A stretch of DNA of 22,515 nt from Rothia sp. HMSC078H08 (GTDB lineage Bacteria > Actinomycetota > Actinomycetes > Actinomycetales > Micrococcaceae), in contig NZ_KV795256.1 of the NCBI RefSeq assembly GCF_001808955.1, forward strand, positions 219,127 to 241,641, in the 5' to 3' direction. Every line of letters starts with the position of its first letter. The first letter of the stretch is position 1. The notes under the pieces are model-generated. The model had not been told where the DNA came from. It saw only the letters and a program-made list of their open reading frames with translations, and did not search any database. Below, piece by piece: positions 1 through 8,779 of the stretch. The position numbers and the translations under genes are program-made.

Positions 1-31
1 GGCGGCTTTGGATGTTCTATCCAAAGCCGCC
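1..31. terminator. Hairpin beyond the hydrolase gene, probable terminator
   Basis: A perfect 13-bp inverted repeat (GGCGGCTTTGGAT, 5-nt loop, ATCCAAAGCCGCC) lies 24 bp beyond the hydrolase stop codon. The T-tract expected for minus-strand transcription would fall outside the window. On the plus strand the hairpin is followed by a loose T-rich stretch. It is probably a terminator between convergent genes, but the left neighbour is not visible. Confidence 0.7.
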
Positions 32-55
32 GCCTTTACGTTTTGTGTCGAGCCT

Positions 56-874
56 TTAGAGCTCAGTAATTTCTTCTGCCACCGGGCCGTTGTACTCGGT
101 GGGCAGTTCAGTGGGCACACCGGTTACGATGCTGACAATAGTGTTCAGGACCTGCTGCACGGACTTCTCGCCCACCCACAGGTGCTTGCAACCCTCGAAG
201 GGAATTACCCGAGTACGCGGTACAGCCGCGAAACGCTCACGCGCTGCCGGAGGCTGCAGGTAGTCGTCATGCTCGGGCACCAGCGCGTACAGCGGGTTCG
301 AGATCTTGTTCCACTCGTCCAGCTCAGCCGGGTGCACGCGGTGCAACGGCGGGGAGAGCAGAATGGCGCCGGTGAACTCGTTCGCGTATTCGGGCGCGTA
401 CTTGAGCACCAGCTCGGTGCCGAAGGACCAGCCGACCAGCCAGGGGTTCGGCAGGGCGCGCTCGCGTACGAACTTCAGAATTGCGTCAAAGTCCTTCTTC
501 TCGGCAAAGCCGCCGTCAAAGACGCCTTCGCTGGTGCCGCGAATCGAGGAGGTACCGCGGGTGTTGAAACGCAGCACCGCAATGTTCGACAGCGCCGGCA
601 GGCGGAAGGACGCCTTCTTGTACACGTGCGAGTCCATGTAGCCGCCGTGGGTGGGCAGCGGGTGGAAGGTCACCAGGGTTGCCTTGATTTCGCCTTCGGG
701 CAGGGCGAGTTCACCGACGAGGCGCTTACCGTCCGCGGTGATGACGGTGAAGTTCTCGCGGCGTGCAGGAAGCACAGTACGTGCCTTAATGGGGGTGGGC
801 TCAGCAGCGGTGCTGAAGACGTAGCGGGCGGGATCGAATTCCTGCTCGCGAGTGATATCGGCGGTGTTGCTCAT
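56..874 (-). CDS. alpha/beta hydrolase family protein
   Basis: This 272-residue protein has an alpha/beta-hydrolase fold. What is visible: a His-Pro oxyanion-type segment followed by a Gly-Gly pair (about residues 71-78), a nucleophile elbow GWSFG with Ser150, an acidic pair in EHDDY (Asp203/Asp204), and a late histidine in GCKHLW (His231). Together these form a plausible Ser-Asp-His triad. The layout resembles the small COG2945-type hydrolases, but the substrate cannot be read from sequence. No signal peptide is visible, so it should be cytoplasmic. The start is supported by a GAAGGA ribosome-binding site a few bases upstream of ATG. A 7-bp tandem repeat and a 17-nt inverted repeat lie in its upstream region. 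It is co-directional with the next minus-strand gene but 88 bp away. The family call is firm; the function is unknown. Confidence 0.85.
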   Translation of the reverse strand: MSNTADITREQEFDPARYVFSTAAEPTPIKARTVLPARRENFTVITADGKRLVGELALPEGEIKATLVTFHPLPTHGGYMDSHVYKKASFRLPALSNIAVLRFNTRGTSSIRGTSEGVFDGGFAEKKDFDAILKFVRERALPNPWLVGWSFGTELVLKYAPEYANEFTGAILLSPPLHRVHPAELDEWNKISNPLYALVPEHDDYLQPPAARERFAAVPRTRVIPFEGCKHLWVGEKSVQQVLNTIVSIVTGVPTELPTEYNGPVAEEITEL

Positions 875-910
875 TGCGTTCCTTCAAGAATTGGATTCGA
901 GAATGTGGAC

Positions 911-938
911 TAGGGTCTAGGGTCTTGGGTCTTGGGCT
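911..938. repeat. Four tandem copies of a 7-bp unit
   Basis: Two copies of TAGGGTC (911-924) are followed by TTGGGTC (925-931) and TTGGGCT (932-938). The array lies between the stop of the treble-clef gene and the start of the hydrolase gene, 37 bp upstream of the hydrolase ATG. It could fall inside the hydrolase promoter or 5' untranslated region. A heptamer array can gain or lose copies by slippage; variability here is only a possibility. Confidence 0.8.
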
Positions 939-953
939 GCACTTTAAGTGCAG
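937..953. repeat. 17-nt inverted repeat
   Basis: CTGCACTT and AAGTGCAG are separated by a single T, forming a perfect dyad just downstream of the treble-clef gene stop and adjoining the 7-bp repeat array. There is no T-tract, so it is not a classical terminator. It could be a weak hairpin or a binding site for a dimeric regulator upstream of the hydrolase gene. Confidence 0.6.
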
Positions 954-961
954 TGTTCAGC

Positions 962-1288
962 CTATTTACGGCGGGTGCGCCAGCAATGCTGATGCCAGTG
1001 CCTGCGCTCATCAATGGCGCGGCTACGGCCCATCGTGTGGCTTTCTTGCCACACCACCAGATGCGCTGTTCTGGGCGGAATCGGGCGGTAGCATTCGGGG
1101 CAGGTGTAGGTTTTTTGGGCGTTGACGGCTGCAATGTATTGCACCAGCCAGTCACCGTATCGGTCACGTTCCAGTCGGGGCGCTGGGTCGAGAATCCTGC
1201 TGATATCACGCCCTGCGGGTGCTTGACGGTGCCACTTATCGCTGGTGGTGCCGGATGCTCGCCTGCCGGGATGATTCTTACGTGCCAT
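962..1288 (-). CDS. small treble-clef / HNH-like zinc protein, divergent from nucS
   Basis: This basic 108-residue protein has an Arg/Lys/His-rich N-terminus. A C-terminal zinc-binding module has CPEC (Cys63, Cys66), an AHLVVW segment with His76, and RRHWHQHCW (His97, His99, His101, Cys102). The pattern looks like a treble-clef or HNH-like fold. It resembles a conserved actinobacterial family that I recall being loosely annotated as 'ATP/GTP-binding protein' and often lying next to nucS; I see no nucleotide-binding motif. There is no clear Shine-Dalgarno site. A TAGAAT box ends 7 nt before the ATG, which suggests a leaderless mRNA. The gene is divergent from nucS across a 186-bp region. DNA or RNA binding is plausible from charge and fold, but function is unknown. 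An overlapping frame at 910-1209 lacks these features. Confidence 0.8.
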   Translation of the reverse strand: MARKNHPGRRASGTTSDKWHRQAPAGRDISRILDPAPRLERDRYGDWLVQYIAAVNAQKTYTCPECYRPIPPRTAHLVVWQESHTMGRSRAIDERRHWHQHCWRTRRK

Positions 1289-1295
1289 GAGCCCT

Positions 1296-1301
1296 ATTCT
1301 A
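1296..1301 (-). promoter_or_regulatory. -10 element, probable leaderless promoter of the treble-clef gene
   Basis: On the minus strand TAGAAT matches the actinobacterial TANNNT -10 box. It is followed by exactly 7 nt (AGGGCTC) and then the ATG, which puts the expected transcription start at or next to the start codon. No convincing -35 hexamer is visible. The absence of a spaced Shine-Dalgarno site fits a leaderless transcript. Confidence 0.55.
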
Positions 1302-1433
1302 CCGCGCCACTCAACTATCTCTACCTACCAGCCCTGCCGCTGTTCGCTCTGCGCTCTTCCTCATTCTGAGGCGGTACTCCCCCGCTCTGTAACCCAACCT
1401 GTACCAAGCACGGGTTCCCTAGCTCATACCCTC

Positions 1434-1467
1434 ACCTGCTAGAGCCAAACACTCGTACCTGCTAGAG
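1434..1467. repeat. Direct repeat of 11 bp in the nucS promoter region
   Basis: ACCTGCTAGAG occurs at 1434-1444 and again at 1457-1467, with a 23-bp period. The second copy contains most of the proposed nucS -10 box. The first copy would give TAGAGC, a poorer box. This could be a duplicated promoter element or an operator pair. Confidence 0.7.
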
Positions 1468-1468
1468 T
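1463..1468 (+). promoter_or_regulatory. -10 element, probable leaderless nucS promoter
   Basis: TAGAGT fits TANNNT and is followed by 6 nt (GGACGG) before the ATG at 1475. The predicted transcription start coincides with the A of the start codon. The purine-rich GGACGG touches the ATG and is too close to serve as a normal ribosome-binding site. No clear -35 hexamer is seen. Confidence 0.55.
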
Positions 1469-1474
1469 GGACGG

Positions 1475-2188
1475 ATGCGTATTGTCATTGCTGAATGCTC
1501 CGTAGATTATGAGGGCCGCCTCCGCGCCCACCTGCCCCGCGCTACCCGCCTGCTGATGGTCAAGAATGACGGCTCCGTCCTCATTCACTCCGACGGCGGT
1601 TCCTACAAGCCCCTGAACTGGATGAGCCCTCCCTGCTCCCTGCTGGTGGCTGAGCGTGAGGACGTTCCGCAGAGCATCCGTGAGGACCTGGAATCCGATG
1701 TTCAGCAGCTGTGGACCGTTCAGGCAGCTAAGAGCGATGACCGCCTCATGATTCGTATCTACAAGATTGAGCACGAGCACGCCACCGACCTGGGTGTTGA
1801 CCCCGGCCTCATCAAGGACGGTGTGGAAGCTGACCTGCAGCGTCTGCTCGCCGAGCAGATCCACACTCTCGGTGAGGGCTATTCGTTGGTACGCCGCGAG
1901 TACCCGACCGCTATCGGTCCGGTCGACATCATGGCGAAGGATGCGCACGGCGTCTCCGTGGCGGTCGAGCTCAAGCGTGTGGGCGATATTGACGGTGTGG
2001 AGCAGCTGACCCGTTACCTGGAGCTGCTCAACCGTGACCCGCTGCTGGCACCGGTGCGCGGCGTGTTTGCGGCGCAGACGATTAAGCCGCAGGCTCGTAC
2101 CCTGGCTGAGGACCGCGGTATCCGCTGCGTGAGCCTGGACTACGACGCGATGCGCGGCGTGGACGATTCGGCTGACCGCCTGTTCTAG
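1475..2188 (+). CDS. nucS: endonuclease NucS (EndoMS), mismatch-specific
   Basis: This 237-residue protein matches NucS/EndoMS, which cleaves both strands at DNA mismatches and replaces MutS-MutL repair in most Actinobacteria and some Archaea. The N-terminal half is the DNA-binding and dimerisation domain. The C-terminal half is a RecB-like nuclease with GPVDIMAKD (Asp151), VAVELKR (Glu165, Lys167) and [10 protein letters not shown] (Gln177), the expected D-ExK-Q catalytic set. The last residues, ADRLF, resemble a bacterial sliding-clamp binding motif. NucS proteins are known to work with the clamp, but the motif assignment here is inference. Length is normal. It is divergent from the treble-clef gene, convergent with atpC, and followed by a strong terminator. 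Its final codons and stop are duplicated immediately downstream. Confidence 0.95.
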   Translation: MRIVIAECSVDYEGRLRAHLPRATRLLMVKNDGSVLIHSDGGSYKPLNWMSPPCSLLVAEREDVPQSIREDLESDVQQLWTVQAAKSDDRLMIRIYKIEHEHATDLGVDPGLIKDGVEADLQRLLAEQIHTLGEGYSLVRREYPTAIGPVDIMAKDAHGVSVAVELKRVGDIDGVEQLTRYLELLNRDPLLAPVRGVFAAQTIKPQARTLAEDRGIRCVSLDYDAMRGVDDSADRLF

Positions 2189-2206
2189 CTGACCGGCCTG
2201 TTCTAA
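2171..2206 (+). repeat. Tandem duplication across the nucS stop codon
   Basis: GCTGACCG-CCTGTTCTA (2171-2187) is repeated as GCTGACCGGCCTGTTCTA (2188-2205), differing by one inserted G. The first copy encodes the last residues of NucS (ADRLF) and the TAG stop. In the same frame after TAG the second copy reads LTGLF and then TAA (2204-2206), giving a backup in-frame stop. Confidence 0.9.
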
Positions 2207-2239
2207 GCTGCTCTAGCTAGGCGGCTACACATAGCTTGA

Positions 2240-2274
2240 GGGGCGCCTCCCGATACATGGGAGGCGCCCCTTTT
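2240..2274 (+). terminator. Intrinsic terminator of nucS
   Basis: A perfect 12-bp GC-rich stem (GGGGCGCCTCCC / GGGAGGCGCCCC) with a 7-nt loop is followed by TTTT. It lies 51 bp after the nucS stop. On the minus strand no T-tract follows, so it mainly serves nucS. Confidence 0.9.
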
Positions 2275-2373
2275 CTGCGTATACCGATCTTTCTGCGCAT
2301 CATCTTTCTATGCACGCTGTCGTTCTGCACGCGCGCTCTCTCTGGGCACACGCTCTACCCCAGATACACCAAT

Positions 2374-2410
2374 CGCCGGTGCCCGTCCCTTTCGGGGAGG
2401 AGCACCGGCG
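2374..2410 (-). terminator. Hairpin downstream of atpC
   Basis: CGCCGGTGC and GCACCGGCG form a 9-bp outer stem. Inside it TCCC pairs with GGGA around a 5-nt loop. No T-tract follows on the minus strand, so it is a poor intrinsic terminator. It could act as a 3'-end stabilising hairpin or a Rho-dependent end for the ATP synthase transcript. Confidence 0.5.
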
Positions 2411-2429
2411 AGGTGTACACAGTGGTCAA

Positions 2430-2445
2430 TTCCCCTTACGGGGAA
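2430..2445 (-). terminator. Small hairpin right after the atpC stop
   Basis: TTCCCC and GGGGAA form a 6-bp stem with a 4-nt loop, 6 bp beyond the atpC stop codon. With the larger hairpin further on it makes a two-hairpin 3' end for the operon. It lacks a T-tract. Confidence 0.45.
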
Positions 2446-2451
2446 CTGGCT

Positions 2452-2709
2452 TTAGATCTCTGCGTGCTTTGCAGCGATGGTCACGTGATCGTTCGAGACG
2501 GTCAAGAAACCTGCGTTGAGGATGGTCTTAATGGGCTCACCATCAACGGGTTCAATGAGCAGCTCGCCGTCCTGTGCCAGCAGCGTGCAGGTGGGAATCA
2601 TACCCGGCAGGATACCGAGGTCACCGCTGACGGAGCGTGCACGAACGTACTTCGCTTCGCCAGTCCACACGACGCGTTCGCGGGAAACAACTTCAACTTT
2701 CAGAGCCAT
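2452..2709 (-). CDS. atpC: ATP synthase F1 epsilon subunit (short form)
   Basis: The epsilon subunit belongs to the F1 central stalk and couples rotor to catalytic head. At 85 residues this protein has only the N-terminal beta-sandwich domain, including the typical DLGILPGM..P segment (about residues 30-39). The C-terminal helical hairpin of the roughly 130-residue E. coli or Bacillus type, which mediates auto-inhibition, is missing. Short epsilon subunits are known in related Actinobacteria, so this is probably natural rather than a truncation: the stop is clean and no homologous coding follows. The start has a GGAG site upstream of ATG. It is the last gene of the operon, 2 bp after atpD, and converges with nucS. 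Confidence 0.93.
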   Translation of the reverse strand: MALKVEVVSRERVVWTGEAKYVRARSVSGDLGILPGMIPTCTLLAQDGELLIEPVDGEPIKTILNAGFLTVSNDHVTIAAKHAEI

Positions 2710-2711
2710 GA

Positions 2712-4184
<1,473 letters not shown>

Positions 4185-4231
4185 TTACTTAGAAAGTTTG
4201 GACAGTTGATGGCTTCGTTGGCGTACAAGTA

Positions 4232-5173
4232 CTAGGAGCCGAGGGCGTCTGCGCCGCCCACGATTTCGGAGAGCTCCTGAGTAATTTCCGCCTGACGTGC
4301 GTTGTTCATCAAACGGGTGTACTTGGTAATCAGCGTCTCAGCGTTGTCACCTGCGGTCTTCATTGCGCGCTGGCGGGATGCCAGCTCACTTGCTGCTGCC
4401 TGCAGGAGGCAGGAGAAGATACGCGATGCAATGTAGCGCGGCAACAGCGCGTTGAGCACTTCCTCAGCGGAGGGCTCGAACTCGAAGGATGCCGCCTGCT
4501 CGTACTCAGCCTTGGTCAGTTCCTGGTCGGGAACGATTTCCTCGCCCATAGCCTTTGCATCACCCACGTGGATGGGCAGCAGGCGCAGAATCTTGGGTTC
4601 CTGAACAACCATCGACTTGAACTCGGTGTATACGATGTGCAGTTCGTCCACGCCGCCCTCTTCGAAGGGCAGGTCGTAGGCTTCGAGCAGCGCGTCACGA
4701 ATCTCGACGGCGGTTTCGACGCGAGGTGCATCGGTGTGGCCCTCCCACGCACGGGCGTAGGGGCGCTCACGGAACTCGAAGTAAGCCTTTGCCTTACGAC
4801 CAACCAGGTACAGCTGTACCTCCTGGCCGTTAGAGCGCAGCCTCTCAATCAGAGATTCGGTACGACGCAGGATAGCGGAGGAGTACGAACCTGCCAGACC
4901 GCGGTCACTGGTAACAACCAGGATTGCGGAGCGGCGGTGTTCGTAGGCTTCGGACTCGTTCGGCTTGTGAATCAGCGGGTGCTTAATACCGTGCTGAGTT
5001 GCAACCGCAGTCACCACGCGGGTCAGAGCGTTCGCGTAAGGGCCGGCTGCCTGAGCAGCGTTACGAGCCTTGTTAATGCGGGAGGTCGCGATCATCTCCA
5101 TCGCCTTGAAGATCTTCTTCATAGACGACGTCGAAGCAATCTTCTGTCGGTAAACCCTAATCTGGGCTCCCAT
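4232..5173 (-). CDS. atpG: ATP synthase F1 gamma subunit
   Basis: The gamma subunit is the central rotor shaft. The N-terminal helix ([14 protein letters not shown], then [12 protein letters not shown]) and the C-terminal helix ([22 protein letters not shown]) are the conserved coiled-coil ends that enter the alpha-beta hexamer. The globular Rossmann-like middle has [14 protein letters not shown]. At 313 residues it is slightly longer than the E. coli protein, as is usual in Actinobacteria. The start is well supported by an AAGGAAG site about 6 nt upstream of ATG. It lies 75 bp after atpA with a GC-rich hairpin in the gap. Confidence 0.96.
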   Translation of the reverse strand: MGAQIRVYRQKIASTSSMKKIFKAMEMIATSRINKARNAAQAAGPYANALTRVVTAVATQHGIKHPLIHKPNESEAYEHRRSAILVVTSDRGLAGSYSSAILRRTESLIERLRSNGQEVQLYLVGRKAKAYFEFRERPYARAWEGHTDAPRVETAVEIRDALLEAYDLPFEEGGVDELHIVYTEFKSMVVQEPKILRLLPIHVGDAKAMGEEIVPDQELTKAEYEQAASFEFEPSAEEVLNALLPRYIASRIFSCLLQAAASELASRQRAMKTAGDNAETLITKYTRLMNNARQAEITQELSEIVGGADALGS

Positions 5174-5199
5174 AGAGCTTCCTTTCTCCTTGCTTTCTG

Positions 5200-5229
5200 C
5201 CCCGCCCCAGCCTCATAGCTGAGGCGGGG
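5200..5229 (-). other. Intercistronic hairpin between atpA and atpG
   Basis: CCCCGCC and GGCGGGG form a 7-bp outer stem with further pairing inside (CCTCA/TGAGG is an alternative inner stem). On the mRNA it sits between the atpA stop and the atpG ribosome-binding site. There is no T-tract, so it more likely affects mRNA processing or relative expression than termination. Confidence 0.55.
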
Positions 5230-5248
5230 AGAAGGCGAGGACTAATCG

Positions 5249-6874
5249 CTAACCGATGGTTTCCTGAGTGATGTCGCTATCGCGAGCTGCCTTGTGCTCC
5301 TCGTGACCTGCGTCGACGAGGTGGCTGCTGCCCTCAGACTTGAAACCCTGCTTGAAGTCAGTAACTGCGGACTTCAGAGCTGCAACGGTGTCATCCTCAA
5401 GCTTGCCGGAGGAAGCGATATCGGTCAGTACCGAGGTCTTGTGACGCAGGTACTCGATGAAGCCTTCCTCGAAGCGCAGCACGTCGGAAACCTCAATGTC
5501 GTCGAGGTGACCGGAGGTACCAGCCCAAATGGAGACAACCTGCTCTTCAACTGCGTACGGGGTGTACTGCGGCTGACGCAGCAGCTCGGTCAGGCGAGAA
5601 CCGCGGGTCAGCTGTGCCTTGGTAGCGTCGTCCAGGTCGGATGCGAACATTGCGAACGCTTCCATTGCACGGTACTGTGCCAGCTCCAGCTTCAGGGTAC
5701 CGGAGACCTTCTTCATAGCCTTGGTCTGTGCGGCACCACCAACACGGGAGACGGAGATACCGACGTCGACTGCCGGACGCTGGTTAGCGTTGAACAGGTC
5801 GGACTGCAGGAAGATCTGGCCGTCAGTAATGGAGATGACGTTGGTCGGAATGAAGGCGGAAACGTCGTTTGCCTTGGTCTCAATGATCGGGAAGCCGGTC
5901 ATCGAGCCTGCGCCCAGGTCGTCAGAGAGCTTAGCGCAACGCTCCAGCAGGCGGGAGTGCAGGTAGAAGACGTCACCGGGGTATGCTTCACGTCCCGGCG
6001 GGCGGCGCAGCAGCAGGGACACAGCGCGGTATGCTTCTGCCTGCTTCGACAGGTCGTCGAAGATGATGAGGACGTGCTTGCCACCGTACATCCAGTGCTG
6101 GCCGATAGCCGAACCGGTGTAGGGTGCCAGGTACTTGAAGCCTGCTGCGTCGGATGCGGGAGATGCCACGATGGTGGTGTACTCCAGCGCGCCGCGAGTC
6201 TCAAGGGTGTGGCGGACAGCTGCAATGGTGGATGCCTTCTGGCCAACAGCCACGTAGATGCATCGAACCTGCTTGTTGGGGTCACCCGAAGCCCAGTTGT
6301 CCTTCTGGTTCAGAATGGTGTCGATCGCAATAGCGGTCTTACCGGTCTGGCGGTCACCAATGATCAGCTGACGCTGACCGCGACCAATCGGAATCATCGA
6401 GTCGATTGCCTTCAGACCGGTCTGCAGCGGCTCGTGAACCGACTTACGCTGGGTCACGCCGGGAGCCTGCAGCTCCAGTGCGCGGCGACCTTCAGCCTCA
6501 ATGGGGCCCAGGTCATCGATCGGGTTACCCAGGGGGTCAACAACGCGACCGAGGTACGCGTCGCCAACGGGCACCGAGAGGACCTCACCGGTGCGGTGTA
6601 CGACCTGGCCCTCTTCAATACCGGTGAAGTCACCCAGGACGATCACACCAATATTGCGGGTATCCAGGTTCTGTGCGAGGCCGAGGGTGCCGTCTTCGAA
6701 ACGAAGCAGCTCATTCGCCATAACCGAGGGAAGGCCCTCGACACGAGCGATACCGTCGGAGGCCGATACAACTCGACCCACCTCAACACGTTCTGCATTG
6801 CCGGGTTCGTAAGACGCTGCAAACTCGTTCAGCGCATTACGGACATCGTCGGCATTGATGGTCAGTTCGGCCAT
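5249..6874 (-). CDS. atpA: ATP synthase F1 alpha subunit
   Basis: The alpha subunit forms the F1 hexamer with beta and binds nucleotide without turning it over. The Walker A motif GDRQTGKT is at about residues 173-180. [11 protein letters not shown] carries the arginine finger that completes the beta catalytic site. The C-terminal tail ([16 protein letters not shown]) is polar, as in other Actinobacteria. I chose ATG at 6874 ([10 protein letters not shown]...), which gives 541 residues, because GCAGGGAC lies 6 nt upstream and the family starts there. An ATG seven codons earlier (6895) has no ribosome-binding site. It is separated from atpH by an unusually long 187-bp gap and from atpG by 75 bp. 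Confidence 0.97.
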   Translation of the reverse strand: MAELTINADDVRNALNEFAASYEPGNAERVEVGRVVSASDGIARVEGLPSVMANELLRFEDGTLGLAQNLDTRNIGVIVLGDFTGIEEGQVVHRTGEVLSVPVGDAYLGRVVDPLGNPIDDLGPIEAEGRRALELQAPGVTQRKSVHEPLQTGLKAIDSMIPIGRGQRQLIIGDRQTGKTAIAIDTILNQKDNWASGDPNKQVRCIYVAVGQKASTIAAVRHTLETRGALEYTTIVASPASDAAGFKYLAPYTGSAIGQHWMYGGKHVLIIFDDLSKQAEAYRAVSLLLRRPPGREAYPGDVFYLHSRLLERCAKLSDDLGAGSMTGFPIIETKANDVSAFIPTNVISITDGQIFLQSDLFNANQRPAVDVGISVSRVGGAAQTKAMKKVSGTLKLELAQYRAMEAFAMFASDLDDATKAQLTRGSRLTELLRQPQYTPYAVEEQVVSIWAGTSGHLDDIEVSDVLRFEEGFIEYLRHKTSVLTDIASSGKLEDDTVAALKSAVTDFKQGFKSEGSSHLVDAGHEEHKAARDSDITQETIG

Positions 6875-6904
6875 CTTGTGTCCCTGCTCTCTCATTGTGG
6901 TTGC

Positions 6905-6920
6905 GTTCCGTCAACGGAAC
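6905..6920 (-). other. Small hairpin in the atpA leader
   Basis: GTTCCG and CGGAAC form a 6-bp stem with a TCAA loop, about 30 bp upstream of the atpA ATG. A second 6-bp hairpin (7022-7039, ACCGTT/AACGGT) and paired GCTAGC palindromes (7048-7066) lie nearer atpH. Together they occupy the unusually long atpH-atpA gap. No strong promoter or terminator is apparent there. Confidence 0.4.
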
Positions 6921-7061
6921 CAACCGAAACTTGCAATTCGGGTTGAACGGGCGGGCAATGCCACTGCTTCTGCGAAGGAGGCATCTGCCACGCACCCGCA
7001 ACCCGAGGTATCTTCTAAATCACCGTTGCGACGAACGGTTCAGCGTCGCTAGCTTGAGCCG

Positions 7062-7874
7062 CTAGCCGATGGAACGAGCCAGGTCGGACATGCGGGTCTC
7101 GACGGTACCGTCGATCACCTCGTCGCCCACCTGAACACGCAAACCGCCCAGAACGGCGGGATCCACCGAAACGTCGAGCTTCAGCTCGCGGCCGTACACG
7201 GCGTTGAGTGCGCGACCGAGACGTTCAAGCTGTGCCTGCGACAGGTTGATTGCGCTGGTAACGCGCGCAATGTAACGGTTCTGTCGCTTGACGATGATTT
7301 CTGCGAACTCGTCGGCAGCCCGCGCGGCGTGAAGGCCACGAGGATTAGAGCCAACTCGTTCGAGCAGAAGCACACCCTCGGCGGTGGTGGCGGGGCCACC
7401 GAGCGCCACGGCGAGCTTCTTCTTTGCTTCTTTGCTTGCCTGATGGTCGGACAGCGCTTCCTGCGCCTGAGCGTTGGAATCAACGGTACGCACAAAGGTG
7501 AGTAGTTCGTTGAGTACCTCGTCCAGGGCATCCACGCCACCGCGAGACTGAGCCGATGCGATTACGGCGAGCACCGCTGCACGTTCCAGGGCATCCGACA
7601 GATCGGAATCCTCGGACCAGCGCTGAGCCACCGCATTGGTGAGCACAGCCATAGCCTGCGAAGAGATCTTACCGTCAAAAACGGAATTGACGATTCCCTG
7701 GCGGGCCGCTGCGTCACGCGAAGAATCGGTGACGGCGCGGCGAAGGGTGCCGTTATGGTCGAGCACGTCGACCAGTGCGAAAAGCTCGCCCGCAAGCTTC
7801 AGAGGCTGCAGGGAAGCGTGGGCTTCCAGAACCTCTTCCACCTTGCTCAGTGATTCAGTAGATACTCCTGCCAT
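7062..7874 (-). CDS. atpH: ATP synthase F1 delta subunit
   Basis: The delta subunit joins the peripheral stalk (b dimer) to the top of F1. At 270 residues it is about 90 residues longer than the E. coli delta. This is usual for Actinobacteria outside the mycobacteria, where b and delta are fused. The C-terminal domain ends in the recognisable segment LDVSVDPAVLGGLRVQVGDEVIDGT. It overlaps the atpF stop as TAATG, so its translation is coupled to atpF. The stop lies in a GCTAGC palindrome that recurs 13 bp downstream. Confidence 0.94.
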   Translation of the reverse strand: MAGVSTESLSKVEEVLEAHASLQPLKLAGELFALVDVLDHNGTLRRAVTDSSRDAAARQGIVNSVFDGKISSQAMAVLTNAVAQRWSEDSDLSDALERAAVLAVIASAQSRGGVDALDEVLNELLTFVRTVDSNAQAQEALSDHQASKEAKKKLAVALGGPATTAEGVLLLERVGSNPRGLHAARAADEFAEIIVKRQNRYIARVTSAINLSQAQLERLGRALNAVYGRELKLDVSVDPAVLGGLRVQVGDEVIDGTVETRMSDLARSIG

Positions 7875-8431
7875 TACCGAGCCGCACCTGCGTTCTGCTT
7901 CTCGGTTTCAAGGTCAGCAAGAAAACGATCTACCACACGGGCCGATCGCTCATCATCGTTGAGGGCTTCGCCCACAATCTTGCCGGCAAGGGTGGTAGCC
8001 AGAGTGCCAACCTCGGAACGGAGGGACACTGCTGCTGCCGCACGCTCTGCCTCGATAGCCTTCAGCGCGTTATCGCTAATGCGCTGTGCTTCAGCGGTTG
8101 CACGCTCGCGAGCGTCGGCAATGATTGCCTCGCCCTCTGCGCGTGCCTCTTCACGAATCTTCTGAGCCTCCAGTCGAGCGCTTTCGAGCTGCTGGGTGTA
8201 CTCATCGCGAGCCGCTGCAGCCTCTGCCTGTGCCTTCTCGGCCTTGGCAAGGCCACCTTCGATTGCTTCCTTACGGTCCTGGTAGATCTTCTCGAACGCC
8301 GGGACGACGTACTTAGCAACGATGTAGTAGAGGATCAGGAATCCGATGAGGGTAATGACAATTTCCCCGACGTCGGGAATGAGGGGGTTCGAAGTTGCCT
8401 CCGCTCCCCCTTCGCTTGCCAGATAAATCAT
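7874..8431 (-). CDS. atpF: ATP synthase Fo b subunit, peripheral stalk
   Basis: This is the membrane-anchored peripheral stalk subunit. After a short N-terminus there is one transmembrane helix (about residues 24-44, EIVITLIGFLILYYIVAKYV). A long charged Ala/Glu/Arg-rich helix fills most of the remainder (about 47-160), as expected for the right-handed coiled-coil dimer. The length of 185 residues fits a stand-alone b subunit. It is not fused to delta as in mycobacteria. The gene lies 51 bp after atpE, and its TAA overlaps the atpH ATG. Confidence 0.95.
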   Translation of the reverse strand: MIYLASEGGAEATSNPLIPDVGEIVITLIGFLILYYIVAKYVVPAFEKIYQDRKEAIEGGLAKAEKAQAEAAAARDEYTQQLESARLEAQKIREEARAEGEAIIADARERATAEAQRISDNALKAIEAERAAAAVSLRSEVGTLATTLAGKIVGEALNDDERSARVVDRFLADLETEKQNAGAAR

Positions 8432-8482
8432 GGAGGGAATCCTGTTCTATGGGATGGGTCGTTTAGGATGTGGCGGAGCCGG

Positions 8483-8686
8483 TTACTTGATGAAGACGAG
8501 AACCAGGCCCAGAATTGCCAGTGCCTCGACCACTGCGAAGCCCAGGAACAGCATGGGCTGCAGGGTCTTCTGGGACTCGGGCTGACGAGCAACGCTGGTC
8601 ATGTATGCCGCGAAGATCAGACCCACGCCGATGCCGCCGCCAATAGCTGCCAGACCGTAGCCAACCGCAGTGATGGAACCAACCAT
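8483..8686 (-). CDS. atpE: ATP synthase Fo c subunit, proton-carrying ring
   Basis: This 67-residue hairpin has two transmembrane helices. Helix 1 carries the glycine-rich packing motif GGGIGVG (about 16-22), the polar loop RQPE is at 34-37, and helix 2 contains the ion-binding carboxylate Glu54 in FAVVEALAI. The residue after Glu54 is Ala and the Na+-binding residues of sodium c-rings are not evident, so this should be an H+ ring. ATG at 8686 is chosen because AAAGGA lies 6 nt upstream; an in-frame TTG at 8701 lies just before that site and is unlikely. A leader of about 150 bp with hairpins precedes it. Confidence 0.96.
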   Translation of the reverse strand: MVGSITAVGYGLAAIGGGIGVGLIFAAYMTSVARQPESQKTLQPMLFLGFAVVEALAILGLVLVFIK

Positions 8687-8705
8687 TATTTTTCCTTTCA
8701 ACAGT

Positions 8706-8779
8706 GTTCGACCGGGAACATACCCGGACCGAACAGAGTTTGGTTTGAGTTAATAACCCGCACAGTGAACGTGTGGGTT
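8706..8779 (-). other. Structured atpB-atpE intercistronic leader
   Basis: Two inverted repeats lie in the 157-bp gap upstream of atpE. CCGGG/CCCGG (8712-8727, 6-nt loop) is flanked by an outer GTTC/GAAC pairing. AACCCGCAC/GTGTGGGTT (8755-8779) has one G-T pair. The c subunit is needed in about ten copies per complex. Structure here could protect or favour the atpE segment of the mRNA, which is inference. Confidence 0.45.

Noticed and set aside
8..913. 301-codon plus-strand frame opposite the hydrolase
   Set aside because: The minus-strand frame has the catalytic motifs and a ribosome-binding site. The plus-strand product resembles nothing.
910..1209. Overlapping 99-codon minus-strand frame in another phase
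   Set aside because: It shares most of its length with the treble-clef gene, which has the conserved Cys/His pattern and the promoter. This frame has neither.
5294..6946. Long 550-codon open frame opposite atpA
   Set aside because: It is antisense to a certain atpA and its translation is Cys/Gly/Val-rich without any domain. It is a codon-bias shadow of the highly expressed gene.
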